A DNA stretch of 52,149 nt from Methanobrevibacter sp. V74 (GTDB taxonomy: Archaea > Methanobacteriota > Methanobacteria > Methanobacteriales > Methanobacteriaceae), in the NCBI RefSeq assembly GCF_963082495.1, contig NZ_CAUJAN010000005.1, positions 107,501 to 159,649 of the forward strand, given 5' to 3'. The stretch's first letter is position 1. Each line of letters starts with the position of its first letter. The position numbers and the translations under genes are program-made. The notes beneath the pieces were generated by a model. The model made no database searches. It worked only from the letters and a program-made list of their open reading frames with translations, and was not told where the DNA came from. Below, in pieces: positions 7,569 to 15,893 of the stretch.

Positions 7569-9314
7569 TTATATTATATTGTCTAAAAGTGACTTAGCCG
7601 GGTCCATTCCTTGAGCGCCAATTAATAAAATAATATCTTTTTTATCTGCTTTTTTATAAACTTCCAATAAACAATCATTTAAATTATCAAAATGAGTAAA
7701 TTCAATGTTATTTTTATTTAAAGTATTGAAAAAAACTTCTCTCTCTTTTGGTTTGACAAAATTCGATTCATTTACTACATCATTACTGGAAGACAAGTAC
7801 ACATTGATATTTCCAGTCATTGACTCGACTAATGCATCGGCATTTAACTGATTGATTTCAACTCCTCTTGAACCTCTTATTGCACAAACTAATTGTAGTT
7901 TTTGGTTTTGAGGCAGTAATTTAAGAGTTTCTGAAATTGTTGCCTTAATCCCATCAGGATTATGTGCAAAATCATCATAAATCAATGGTGCATCATTTAA
8001 TTTAGCAAAACGTCTGTTTAATGCCTTATAAGTTTTAACTCCCTCAACAATATCATCCATATCAATATTTAAAGATATGCAGGCACCAATAGCTGATAAA
8101 ATATTTTGTATGAAATGATTGCCTTTGAATGGCAATTCATCTATGGATAAAATTGAATTATTCCTGTAAACTATATCTTCACCATCAAAGTAAACTGCAT
8201 TCTCATCATCAATTTTAGACATTGAAGTATAAAATGGATTTTGAACCTCTAAACTTCTAACAAGTTCATCATCATGATTTAAAATAGTAATTCCATCCCC
8301 AATAGCTTTCGGAACTGCTTTAATTTCTTCAAAAACATCATCAATTGAGTTTACAAGACCGATATGATCCATTGCAACATTAGTTATCACACCTACCTGA
8401 GGGCTAATGGCTTCACTCATTAATGCAGCATGACTTTTCATTAAATTATTTAACCAACCCTGAACTTCAGACACCTCAATAACTAGATAATCCAAATCAC
8501 CATTTTTAGATACTTCATCATATACCAATTTAGATACCATTGGATCAATTAGAGTATTGAATTCCGATTCACTATCAGTATTAGTGAGTACATGATAACC
8601 AGCATTATTTAAAATATGATAAATTAAATGTGAAGTTGTTGATTTTCCATTGGTTCCGGTTATTATAATATTTGTGGAACCCGGAGAATATTTTCCAATA
8701 GTATGTGCAAGTGCATAAGCATTTGCAAGTTCTATTTTATCAGTAATGATTAATGGGAAATTAAGTCGTTCTGCCAATTCAATAGCACCGTCCTTTGGAG
8801 TTTGTGTAATGAGACATGCAATATTTTTATTAAATGCCATTTCAACACCAACTGCATTAATCCAATGGCGTATGACAATGTCTCCAGTATGTGCTTCATT
8901 TAAGAAAGTAAATTTACCGGTAAAACCATCTATAGAAAAGAATTCATTATTGCCTATGATTTTACCATCAACATAATCCGCTAAATCTTTAATATATTTT
9001 AACTCTTCACTTCTTGTAATCTTCAGTACAAAGTTTTTAGCGACTTCCATATCTTTTATAACAATTAATGGGAAATTTAATCTTTCAGCAACTTCAATAG
9101 CTCCATTTCTAGGTTCAGGAGTTACAAGGCAGGCAATATTTCTATCGAATGCCATTTCAACACCAACCTGATCGATCCATTCCCTTATGACAATGTCACC
9201 AGTATGTGCCTCATGTAAAAAAGTAAATTTGCCTGTAAATCCATCAATTGAAAAAAACGCATCATTTCCATAAAGTTTTCCATTTATAGAATTGGTCAAA
9301 TCTTGAATATTCAT
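7569..9314 (-). CDS. Pseudomurein Mur ligase (MurE/MurC-like) with duplicated N-terminal domain
   Basis: A 581-residue Mur-ligase-family protein from ATG 9314. The central ATPase domain has ITGTNGKSTTSHLIYH (P-loop) near residue 220, a GVITNVAMDHIGLV segment, and a C-terminal ligase domain with LIYDDFAHNPDGIKATIS and GSRGVEINQ. Mur ligases add amino acids to a UDP-linked precursor; in Methanobacteriales such homologues are associated with pseudomurein peptide synthesis, and neighbouring MraY-like and ATP-grasp genes support this. The N-terminal substrate domain occurs twice in tandem: residues about 1-105 and 106-205 share SIDGFTGKFTFL, EAHTGDIVIR, VGVEMAF and RLNFPLI. This adds about 100 residues to the usual length. 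Two ribosome-binding sequences in tandem precede the start. Confidence 0.85.
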   Translation of the reverse strand: MNIQDLTNSINGKLYGNDAFFSIDGFTGKFTFLHEAHTGDIVIREWIDQVGVEMAFDRNIACLVTPEPRNGAIEVAERLNFPLIVIKDMEVAKNFVLKITRSEELKYIKDLADYVDGKIIGNNEFFSIDGFTGKFTFLNEAHTGDIVIRHWINAVGVEMAFNKNIACLITQTPKDGAIELAERLNFPLIITDKIELANAYALAHTIGKYSPGSTNIIITGTNGKSTTSHLIYHILNNAGYHVLTNTDSESEFNTLIDPMVSKLVYDEVSKNGDLDYLVIEVSEVQGWLNNLMKSHAALMSEAISPQVGVITNVAMDHIGLVNSIDDVFEEIKAVPKAIGDGITILNHDDELVRSLEVQNPFYTSMSKIDDENAVYFDGEDIVYRNNSILSIDELPFKGNHFIQNILSAIGACISLNIDMDDIVEGVKTYKALNRRFAKLNDAPLIYDDFAHNPDGIKATISETLKLLPQNQKLQLVCAIRGSRGVEINQLNADALVESMTGNINVYLSSSNDVVNESNFVKPKEREVFFNTLNKNNIEFTHFDNLNDCLLEVYKKADKKDIILLIGAQGMDPAKSLLDNII

Positions 9315-9344
9315 AAAAATCACCTATAAAAATCACCTAAATAA
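9315..9344 (-). promoter_or_regulatory. Tandemly duplicated ribosome binding site before the Mur ligase
   Basis: On the minus strand the sequence AGGTGATTTTTAT occurs twice back to back immediately before ATG 9314. The copy nearest the ATG has the normal five-base spacing. The outer copy contains no usable ATG and is probably a slipped-strand duplication. Confidence 0.6.
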
Positions 9345-9345
9345 A

Positions 9346-10416
9346 TTAGAATAAGTACATCTTTAAAAGAATACCTAAGATACATAATAATACTGTAAAA
9401 CCTAAATAACTTGATACAATTTTTACCTCAGACATACCGTAATGGTTTAAAGTATGATGAAGAGGCTCAACTGGTAATTTAATAATATGTGCTCTGTGCA
9501 GCAAACTAACTACAACTGAAATAACCGGCACGCCTAATGCAAGAACACCGAAGTACGGTATATCACATACTAAAACAGCCGCGGCATAGCCAGTACCTAA
9601 CACAAATGATCCAACATCCCCCATGAATATTGATGCAGGATGTTTGTTAAATACTAAAAATCCTAAACATAACCCTGCAATTATTAAAAACAGAGGTATG
9701 ATTGTAGCCGGTCCAAATAAATAACCATAAACACAACATGCAATTGATGCAATTCCAACAATACCTGCGGCAAGACCGTCCATACCATCAATCAGATTAA
9801 CAGAATTGATAGATCCTAAAACTGCAATAACCACGACAGGAATAGCAAATATACCTAATTCAAAACCACCCAATGTAGTTACGACACCAGTTAGTCCTAA
9901 AAATAATCCTAAAACAATTTGACAGAGGATTTTTTCTGATTCTTCAGGTTCTGTTTTAATTGGAACTTCACCAATTACCTCAACTTTACCTGATTTAAGC
10001 AAATCATCAACTTCGGCTTTTGCTTTAGGAGTTGCAACACGAACTTCTTCATTAGGTTCGACATCCAATCTTCCTAAAGTTATAACCTCATTAGACGTAT
10101 TGACAACAATCTTTTGAATTTCTTTAACTTTTAAACCTATTAAGTCATCGACTAAACCAACAATTCCTCCAGCGAGCATGATGAATGATACTATTAATAT
10201 TGGTGTATTTTGATAATAAAGTGCAATTATTAGAGAAATTGTGAATAAAAATGCTATACCTCCCATTGTAGGAGTACCACTTTTATGTCTATGTTCACTA
10301 ACTATAGGATTATCTGCTATCCTTGCTTTCAACAATATCCTTTTAACATACCAAGTAAAGAATATTGTGGCACACAAAGTTATTAAAAAAAGAATTAACA
10401 TATCTGTATTATTCAT
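9346..10416 (-). CDS. MraY-like glycosyl/phospho-sugar transferase (GT4 family), probable pseudomurein lipid-carrier step
   Basis: A 356-residue polytopic membrane protein with about ten hydrophobic segments. It carries polyprenyl-phosphate transferase signatures: KARIADNPIVSEHRHKSGTP then TMGGIAFL near residue 50, GLVDDLIGLK near 88, SVNLIDGMDGLAAGIVGIAS near 205, FMGDVGSFVLG near 265 and a terminal LHRAHIIKLPVEPLHH. MraY enzymes load a phospho-sugar-peptide onto a polyprenyl phosphate at the membrane, and the neighbourhood suggests the equivalent pseudomurein step. A hydrophilic insert of about 65 residues (roughly 96-160, rich in Glu, Val and Lys) sits in a loop after the GLVDDLIGLK motif. 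The gene lies between the ATP-grasp ligase (81 bases upstream) and the Mur ligase (31 bases downstream), all on one strand. Confidence 0.85.
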   Translation of the reverse strand: MNNTDMLILFLITLCATIFFTWYVKRILLKARIADNPIVSEHRHKSGTPTMGGIAFLFTISLIIALYYQNTPILIVSFIMLAGGIVGLVDDLIGLKVKEIQKIVVNTSNEVITLGRLDVEPNEEVRVATPKAKAEVDDLLKSGKVEVIGEVPIKTEPEESEKILCQIVLGLFLGLTGVVTTLGGFELGIFAIPVVVIAVLGSINSVNLIDGMDGLAAGIVGIASIACCVYGYLFGPATIIPLFLIIAGLCLGFLVFNKHPASIFMGDVGSFVLGTGYAAAVLVCDIPYFGVLALGVPVISVVVSLLHRAHIIKLPVEPLHHTLNHYGMSEVKIVSSYLGFTVLLCILGILLKMYLF

Positions 10417-10497
10417 TATTATACCACATTCTACATATTTTTACATTATTAAAATATATATCCATAATAGTATATAATTATAACTTATAACACAGAT

Positions 10498-11592
10498 TTA
10501 AGTCAATTTATCAACTAATTCATCAAGTTCTTCTTTTGAATTAGCTCTTGCAGTAACTCTCTGATATCCTTCCGGACCATGTACAACAAAATCATTATGT
10601 TCAAAAGATTTTATAGGTTCATTAGGTTTGGGACCCTGATAATTACCTACCGGAATTTCAGCTGAATAATAATATTGGAGTTTATTCGAAATATTAGCCA
10701 AGCTAAACTCACCAATAGCCATATTTACAAGTTCGCACAATGAGTTTACGCCACAAGTAGCTGTTGTTAAATATCTAGTTCCATTTGGACGAGTATTTAC
10801 TTCAATGGCATACAATTGATTATTTTTCCTTGAATACATGAAATCCATTTCAAATATCCCATCTGAATCTAAATTTCTAGCTATTTTATAAGCCGTATGT
10901 TGAACTAGATTATTATCCAATCCTTCCACCATGCAAGGGCCAGATTTAATTTTATTTAATGGATGAGTTCCTTCTAATGTAGTTTCACCTTTATAAATTG
11001 GCGGCAAAGCTACAAATTCACCATTGAACCCCAATACTTCAACAGATATTTCCGCTCCTTCAATGAATTCTTCGCATAAAGCTTCATCAAATTCGTTGAA
11101 ATATCCCTCCACCTCATCGATGTATTTAGCTACTTTAATATCTTTTCCACCCTGTCCTTCACCCTGTTTTAAAACGACTGGAAATTCAAGGGCCAATTCA
11201 TCAGGACTGTGCAATATTTGATAATTTGGAGTTGCAACATCAATTTCTTCATAGAATCTTTTTGTTTTGATTTTATCAGAAGTTAACTCGACTGCACGCA
11301 CACCCGCTGCAACAACCGGTATTCCATATTCCGCTTCAACTTCTTCTTTCATATGAGCAATATCAATTAAAGGAGGATCTATTCCAATTAATGGCACAAT
11401 AGCATCTACTTTGTGCATTAATGCAACTTGTTTTGGACCATCCATCCCCCGAGGAACAATAAACACCTGATTAGGCAAATCAAGGTTGATAGCTTCCTCA
11501 TTTGATTCTGTTAATATACTTTCAATATCCTTAGACTTAACATACCAATCTAAATCGTCATATAATCTTGAACCAATAAATAATACTTTCAT
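10498..11592 (-). CDS. CarB-like ATP-grasp ligase of the pseudomurein cluster
   Basis: A 364-residue ATP-grasp protein related to the carbamoyl-phosphate synthase large subunit and D-Ala-D-Ala ligase fold. Visible parts are a Rossmann-like N-terminal domain (MKVLFIGSRLYDDLDWYV), the ATP-binding strand FPVVLKQGEGQGGKDIKV near residue 150, EEFIEGAEISVEVLGF near 190, and the metal-binding IFEMDFMYS with AIEVNTRPNGTRY near 270. ATP-grasp enzymes form acyl-phosphate intermediates and ligate amines. A CarB-like member is a recurrent partner of MraY and Mur ligases in Methanobacteriales, so a peptide-bond or amino-acid activation role is likely, but the substrate is unknown. Its ATG overlaps the HycI stop codon (ATGA). 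Confidence 0.75.
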   Translation of the reverse strand: MKVLFIGSRLYDDLDWYVKSKDIESILTESNEEAINLDLPNQVFIVPRGMDGPKQVALMHKVDAIVPLIGIDPPLIDIAHMKEEVEAEYGIPVVAAGVRAVELTSDKIKTKRFYEEIDVATPNYQILHSPDELALEFPVVLKQGEGQGGKDIKVAKYIDEVEGYFNEFDEALCEEFIEGAEISVEVLGFNGEFVALPPIYKGETTLEGTHPLNKIKSGPCMVEGLDNNLVQHTAYKIARNLDSDGIFEMDFMYSRKNNQLYAIEVNTRPNGTRYLTTATCGVNSLCELVNMAIGEFSLANISNKLQYYYSAEIPVGNYQGPKPNEPIKSFEHNDFVVHGPEGYQRVTARANSKEELDELVDKLT

Positions 11593-12071
11593 AATATAAT
11601 CCCTTTTAATATTTCTATAAACTCTTCTGCTGCTTTTCTAACTTCAAATGTTGGATTTTCACCCCAATCCATTGTTTCAGGTTCAATTCCAACGAAAATT
11701 ATTTTAAATTCAGTGTCTCTCTCAAGATATCTTACAAAAAATGATAAAGACATTGAATGAGTTGAAATACCGATGCTTGCAAAGTTATCTTTATCAACAA
11801 TTTGCATATCTCCAGGATGAGAATCCATCAAACATGCATCAACTATTATTAAATGAGTGGGATTTTCTTTTCTGATCTTGCCTGTGAAGTTTTCAGGTAC
11901 GGTTTCGCCATCAATGAAAAACAGGTTTTCATTTTCGATGTTTTCTTCTTTAAGCTTCCTTATAATAAATGGGCCTATGCCGTCGTCACTTTTAAGCTCA
12001 TTACCTACACCTAACACAATTAATTTTCCACAATCAGATAAAAAATTATCTAATTGAGATTCAAAGCTCAT
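11589..12071 (-). CDS. hycI: Hydrogenase maturation protease HycI
   Basis: A 160-residue member of the HycI/HyaD peptidase family, which clips the C-terminal extension of [NiFe]-hydrogenase large subunits after nickel insertion. The opening strand and nickel-sensing loop VLGVGNELKSDDGIGPF (Asp within) is at residues 19-35, a second acidic site VDACLMDSHPGD is near 80, and the conserved histidine is in GISTHSMSLSFF near 100. FVGIEPETMDWGENPT near 130 is also typical. Length matches the family. It stands between a methyltransferase gene (8-base gap) and the ATP-grasp gene (ATGA overlap). With NikR two genes upstream this gives a nickel/hydrogenase theme at the head of the operon. Confidence 0.9.
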   Translation of the reverse strand: MSFESQLDNFLSDCGKLIVLGVGNELKSDDGIGPFIIRKLKEENIENENLFFIDGETVPENFTGKIRKENPTHLIIVDACLMDSHPGDMQIVDKDNFASIGISTHSMSLSFFVRYLERDTEFKIIFVGIEPETMDWGENPTFEVRKAAEEFIEILKGIIL

Positions 12072-12079
12072 TATTCCAC

Positions 12080-12847
12080 CTACAAATATTTAGTTTCAAT
12101 AGTCTTAATCCCTTTTCCCATAATATATTTTAGTTCAACATGTATAAAGTCATTTACTTTTACTTTATGTTTTTCTAAAGGGATTAATAACGGCGGGTTG
12201 AGCATTGGTAAGGGTCCTGCAATAAGATTATCATTAAGTTTTGTGTAGGTGGTAATTTTCAATCCATTTGCCAAACCTGATCTATTTGCTTTTAAGGTTA
12301 GTTCTTTTATAAATTTAGGGTTAATCTCATCTGAGAAGTTAAATTGAGAGTAAACAATTTCATCGGAAAGTTCTTCATAGTTTGCACATTCATCCCAGTG
12401 AATATACTCTCTCTCAAGATTAACTAATTGTACAGTATTGATTATTCCTTGAGGAATTATTCTTCCATCTTTTTTAAGGAATTTTTTAGCATGATTTAAA
12501 ACTGGGATTTCTTCTTCATCAATTAATGCTGTATCTAACATTTCACAAACTATTAAATCTGCTTTTTTTGTAAAATCATAATCCAAAACATTACTATTGA
12601 CTACCTGAATATTTTCAAAATCCTCTAAATTTTCTTTTGCACAATTATACGTTTTCTGTTCTATTTCAAGTGATATTATTTCACTAAATTTTGAACTTAA
12701 AAAATAAGATAAAACACCACTTCCGCAACCTAAATCATATGCTAAATCAGTGCCTGAATCATATTCGTTTATAGCTTGGAAAAAAACCGCTAAACGATTA
12801 TGATCTTTAAGCAGATCATGATGATACGGGGTGGTTTTAAATTTCAT
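12080..12847 (-). CDS. SAM-dependent methyltransferase, PRMT-like
   Basis: A 255-residue class I methyltransferase with motif I YDLGCGSGVLSYFLS near residue 37, an acidic end of strand 2 (ISLEIEQ) and motif III-IV LIVCEMLDTALIDEEE near 105. The CEMLDT...EE arrangement followed by FLKKDGRIIPQG resembles the double-Glu loop region of protein arginine methyltransferases and related archaeal enzymes, so a protein or RNA side chain may be the target. No C-terminal PRMT barrel can be confirmed by eye. The gene follows nikR (24-base gap) and precedes hycI (8 bases). Substrate unknown; a link to hydrogenase or nickel metabolism is only suggested by position. Confidence 0.65.
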   Translation of the reverse strand: MKFKTTPYHHDLLKDHNRLAVFFQAINEYDSGTDLAYDLGCGSGVLSYFLSSKFSEIISLEIEQKTYNCAKENLEDFENIQVVNSNVLDYDFTKKADLIVCEMLDTALIDEEEIPVLNHAKKFLKKDGRIIPQGIINTVQLVNLEREYIHWDECANYEELSDEIVYSQFNFSDEINPKFIKELTLKANRSGLANGLKITTYTKLNDNLIAGPLPMLNPPLLIPLEKHKVKVNDFIHVELKYIMGKGIKTIETKYL

Positions 12848-12871
12848 GAAAAAAAATAATAAAAAAAAGAT

Positions 12872-13321
12872 TTAATGATTGTGAGTATGATTGTGTGAAT
12901 ATCCTGGCTCTTTAAAATCTTCTCCATTAGCAGTGCTTGTAAGTTTTACGTGTTCCACACCTTTAAGTCTCATTATCCTTTCAGTCAAATCACGTATATC
13001 AACAATATCTCCATTTACAACTACAATCTCCATACAATATTTATCAGTCATATGAATATGCATACTAGTAGTGATTTCATTTCTAAAATTATGCTGGATG
13101 TCTGCCAAGCTTTCCATAACACCAGTATAGTGGTGATCGTAGATAATAGTTATAATCCCTATTCTTTCTCCTTCCATGGAATTCATCCATTGATATCTTA
13201 CAATATAATCTTGAAGTGCATCACGGATTCCTTTTGAACGAGATTGATAACCTCTCTCTTTTAATACTTCATCGAAATCAGCTAATAATTTCTTAGGTAG
13301 TGACATACTTATTCTCATCAT
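12872..13321 (-). CDS. nikR: Nickel-responsive transcriptional regulator NikR
   Basis: A 149-residue ribbon-helix-helix repressor with an ACT-like nickel-binding domain. The RHH part is RISMSLPKKLLADFDEVLKE with GYQSRSKGIRDALQDYI. The metal site shows DHHYTG, then MHIHMT followed by YCMEIVVVNG, matching the His/His/His/Cys ligand pattern of NikR. The C-terminal tail HNHTHNH is an additional histidine cluster that could bind metal. The usual MMRISMS start at 13321 is preferred over an upstream ATG that adds MMCFF. NikR with nickel represses nickel uptake genes. Here it heads a string including the [NiFe]-hydrogenase protease, fitting a nickel-dependent hydrogenotroph. Confidence 0.92.
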   Translation of the reverse strand: MMRISMSLPKKLLADFDEVLKERGYQSRSKGIRDALQDYIVRYQWMNSMEGERIGIITIIYDHHYTGVMESLADIQHNFRNEITTSMHIHMTDKYCMEIVVVNGDIVDIRDLTERIMRLKGVEHVKLTSTANGEDFKEPGYSHNHTHNH

Positions 13322-13438
13322 AAAAAAACACATCAAAAATTCAATTATTATACTATATATTACATTTTAACTTATATAAATATTATGATGAAAATGTAAA
13401 ATAATAATACTTAAATAATAAAAATTGTGTAAAAAATA

Positions 13439-13906
13439 TTATTCGACAAGCAAATAATATTCTCCATCATCCCTATTAATAGTTTTTAAAAGCCCTTTAT
13501 TCTGAAAAGACAATATAATATGGTACATTCTAAAATTAGTGAGTTGTAAATCTCCATATAATAAATGACCCTCTAAAGTATATTTGGAAATAAGATTTTT
13601 TTCATTAACCAAATGTTTAATTAATTTATATGAATCTTTCTCTTTTTGGTTTAATTCCAATTCTTCTAAGTCTTTTTTAGAATTAACAGTGTTGATTTGC
13701 TTTTCACTCTCAGATAAACTAGCCTTATTATTTTTAAAAATAATTAAATCCTTATCCTGGAGTTCTTCGAGAATCTGAACTAAATCATATTCATGAAATC
13801 CCAATTCCGATTTAAGTAGTTTAAGTGGAATTCCATCAGGATATTCAATATTGAAAATTTTTATCTGATTTAAAACAACTTCTTCATTACGAGTAATATT
13901 AATCAT
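13439..13906 (-). CDS. Uncharacterised protein with probable tandem winged-helix folds
   Basis: A 155-residue protein I do not recognise. Two segments look like winged-helix units: NEEVVLNQIKIFNIEYPDGI to EELQDKDLIIFKNNKASLSE (residues about 5-65) and a second from about 90 to 153 (SYKLIKHLVNEKNLISKYTL, RMYHIILSFQNKGLLKTINR). The ends of both units read as beta-wing hairpins after a recognition-like helix. A DNA-binding regulator is plausible but there is no cysteine or ligand domain to suggest a signal. It lies alone between nikR and the next minus-strand gene, with 102 and 41 bases of spacer. Confidence 0.5.
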   Translation of the reverse strand: MINITRNEEVVLNQIKIFNIEYPDGIPLKLLKSELGFHEYDLVQILEELQDKDLIIFKNNKASLSESEKQINTVNSKKDLEELELNQKEKDSYKLIKHLVNEKNLISKYTLEGHLLYGDLQLTNFRMYHIILSFQNKGLLKTINRDDGEYYLLVE

Positions 13907-13947
13907 ATAATCAACAATTAATTATAGTAACACATATTATTTAATAT

Positions 13948-14592
13948 TTATGACAATTGCATCTCTTTTTCTAATGCTTCAGCTTCTTGTTTGTTTTTCT
14001 CAGCAATTTCTTCTGGAGTTAAATTAGAAGGTCTTGTAAAAAATAAATCAATATCATCAACAACCTGACAAATTGACATATGAACAAGTTCTTTTAAGGC
14101 CAAACTCTTTTGAACTCTGTTTAATGATTCATCAGCATAAATCTTATCATGGTCATCTTGATAATCGCTGAGGATTTTATCCTGGTCTAAATTAAGTTCA
14201 AGGAAATCTTTAGAGTAATCCTCTGTAAGGAGTAAAAAGTTAATCAGCTCTTCTTTTTCTTTAGTGAAATCTTTATCATTATTTTCAATTACCTCATAAA
14301 AATAGCTGCTTACAGATTGGAAAACATCCCTTGAAGCATTGCCTGTTATAATGTTCTCCATAAATAAATCGAAAGTGTCTGTAATATAATATTTGGCATT
14401 TTTCTCCCGCGTATTGAAAACTAGCTCATTTTCAACATTATCCACATATTGAATTATGATGATGTCTTGAGCCTTTTCAAATGTTTTGACATTAAACTTA
14501 GAATTTTTTAATTTATAACCGCTATTTACTTTTAAAGCATTTTCAACATTTTCAATATCTTCTTTTGAAATTTCAATAAAACCGCCAATCAT
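13948..14592 (-). CDS. Uncharacterised acidic protein
   Basis: A 214-residue acidic protein without membrane segments, signal peptide or motif that I recognise. The N-terminal 100 residues alternate strands and helices (GGFIEISKEDIENVENALKV; ELVFNTREKNAKYYITDTFD) and the C-terminal half is helical and charged, ending in EEIAEKNKQEAEALEKEMQL, a likely short coiled coil. It is divergent from the DUF2115 gene with 79 AT-rich bases between them, and runs in the same direction as the winged-helix gene below it. Confidence 0.5.
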   Translation of the reverse strand: MIGGFIEISKEDIENVENALKVNSGYKLKNSKFNVKTFEKAQDIIIIQYVDNVENELVFNTREKNAKYYITDTFDLFMENIITGNASRDVFQSVSSYFYEVIENNDKDFTKEKEELINFLLLTEDYSKDFLELNLDQDKILSDYQDDHDKIYADESLNRVQKSLALKELVHMSICQVVDDIDLFFTRPSNLTPEEIAEKNKQEAEALEKEMQLS

Positions 14593-14671
14593 TTTTAAAC
14601 TCCTACCTATTAGTATATGTTTAAGTAATTAATAGTTTTTATTAAATATAATAAATTTTATAAATAATCAT

Positions 14672-15223
14672 ATGAAAGCTGAAAGCATATTGATTGAACT
14701 TAAAGAATTATCTAAAAATGATAAAGTTAAAAAATCAGAATTAATGACAATTCTTAAAAAATACGCCCGTATTATCTCAGTTCAAGATTTAATGATGGCT
14801 ACAGCACATATGAGAAAAGATGGTGAATATGTTCAGGCAAATTACCGTGAAAAATATCTGAAAGTATACATAAAATATTTTATCATGCGTATGAAAGAAG
14901 TCAAAGAAAAAGAAGATTACACCGATTCAACAATTGATAAAAAATCTTTTGATGATTCCTTTCCAATGCTTAAAAAAACTTTTGAAAAAGAAAGATTGTC
15001 AAATAACAAAAAAGATAAATTTCCATTAATTTATGTCATTACAGCATTGTACACAACTTTTATTTTAGAAGAGCCGATACATCCAGTTGGAAGTGAATTT
15101 CCCGGAAGTTTATTTGTTGAAAAAAAAGGGGGGAAATTTCTATGTCCCGTTAAAGATAATCAGAAAGACAATACCAATGCGATTTGTCATTTATGCCTTG
15201 CAGAACAAACACCTGAAAATTAA
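14672..15223 (+). CDS. DUF2115 (UPF0305) family protein
   Basis: A 183-residue protein recognised as DUF2115/UPF0305, a family largely confined to methanogens and of unknown function. The characteristic segments are ISVQDLMMATAHMRKDGEYV, YREKYLKVYIKYFIMRMKEV and a C-terminal region with cysteines at FLCPVK and AICHLCLAEQ that may form a metal site. The transcript is probably leaderless, since a TATA-like TTTTATAAAT stands only about 10-25 bases before the ATG and no ribosome binding site is visible. It precedes the LOG-family gene by 9 bases, so the two are likely cotranscribed. Confidence 0.75.
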   Translation: MKAESILIELKELSKNDKVKKSELMTILKKYARIISVQDLMMATAHMRKDGEYVQANYREKYLKVYIKYFIMRMKEVKEKEDYTDSTIDKKSFDDSFPMLKKTFEKERLSNNKKDKFPLIYVITALYTTFILEEPIHPVGSEFPGSLFVEKKGGKFLCPVKDNQKDNTNAICHLCLAEQTPEN

Positions 15224-15232
15224 AGTGATTAG

Positions 15233-15757
15233 ATGAATATTTGCTTATATGGATCTGGAAGTAGAATTATAGATACGGTTTACACCAATGAAAATTACAA
15301 ATTAGGTTGTCAATTGGCTAAAAAAGGACATACTCTTGTTTTTGGTGGTGGAGACACAGGAGTGATGGGAGCATGTGTGAAAGGAGTTCATGACAATAAT
15401 GGAAAATCGATTGGAATTGCTCCAACATGGATTTGGGAGTTTGAACCGTTATGTGAAAAATGCAGTGAACTCCTTTATGTTGACACAATGGAAGAGAGAA
15501 AACAAAAGTTTTTAGAACATTCTGATGCATTTATCATATCTCCTGGAGGAATTGGTACATTAGATGAATTTTTTGAAATAATAACCCTTCGTAAATTAAA
15601 ACAACACAACAAAGAGATAATTGTATTCAATATTAATCATTTCTATGATAAAATGCTTGAAATGCTTGATGAACTGAGTGAAAAAGGATTTTTATACAAA
15701 CAGGAAGAGATATTCAAAGTAGCTAATACCATTGAAGAAATATTCGATATATTATGA
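15233..15757 (+). CDS. LOG-family protein (TIGR00730-like, Rossmann fold)
   Basis: A 174-residue protein with the LOG family layout: N-terminal MNICLYGSGS, LAKKGHTLVFGGGDTGVMGA near residue 30-47, an Arg in MEERKQKFLEHSDAFI, and the signature PGGIGTLDEFFE near 103-114 (PGGxGTxxE). LOG proteins of plants and some bacteria are cytokinin riboside 5'-monophosphate phosphoribohydrolases, and most prokaryotic members probably act on nucleotides with unclear physiology. It is complete and of normal length. Its stop overlaps the start of a tiny downstream reading frame (ATGA), and DUF2115 lies 9 bases upstream. Confidence 0.85.
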   Translation: MNICLYGSGSRIIDTVYTNENYKLGCQLAKKGHTLVFGGGDTGVMGACVKGVHDNNGKSIGIAPTWIWEFEPLCEKCSELLYVDTMEERKQKFLEHSDAFIISPGGIGTLDEFFEIITLRKLKQHNKEIIVFNINHFYDKMLEMLDELSEKGFLYKQEEIFKVANTIEEIFDIL

Positions 15758-15891
15758 CTGATAAGATGATAAATGTTGCCGATACTCATTTAGAAGAAAG
15801 TTTACCTGCATTAAGGTTAACAGGTTTTCTTGGATTTGAAGCTGATGTATTGAATACAGCAATGCCTAGAAAATTTAAAAAAGGGTGCTAA
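15754..15891 (+). CDS. Candidate 45-residue small protein coupled to the LOG gene
   Basis: The frame starts at ATG 15754, overlapping the LOG stop codon (ATGA), and ends at TAA 15891, two bases before the next gene's ATG. It encodes 45 residues beginning MTDKMINVADTHLEESLPAL and ending in a basic KFKKGC tail. The perfect head-to-tail packing suggests a translated member of a four-gene operon. I see no known family. It could also be the remnant of a longer protein. Confidence 0.45.
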   Translation: MTDKMINVADTHLEESLPALRLTGFLGFEADVLNTAMPRKFKKGC

Positions 15892-15893
15892 CA

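Noticed and set aside
13380-13400. ATGATGA resembling a C box in the nikR upstream spacer
   Set aside because: No CUGA box, guide spacing or closing stem follows, unlike the convincing sRNA at 3356-3421.
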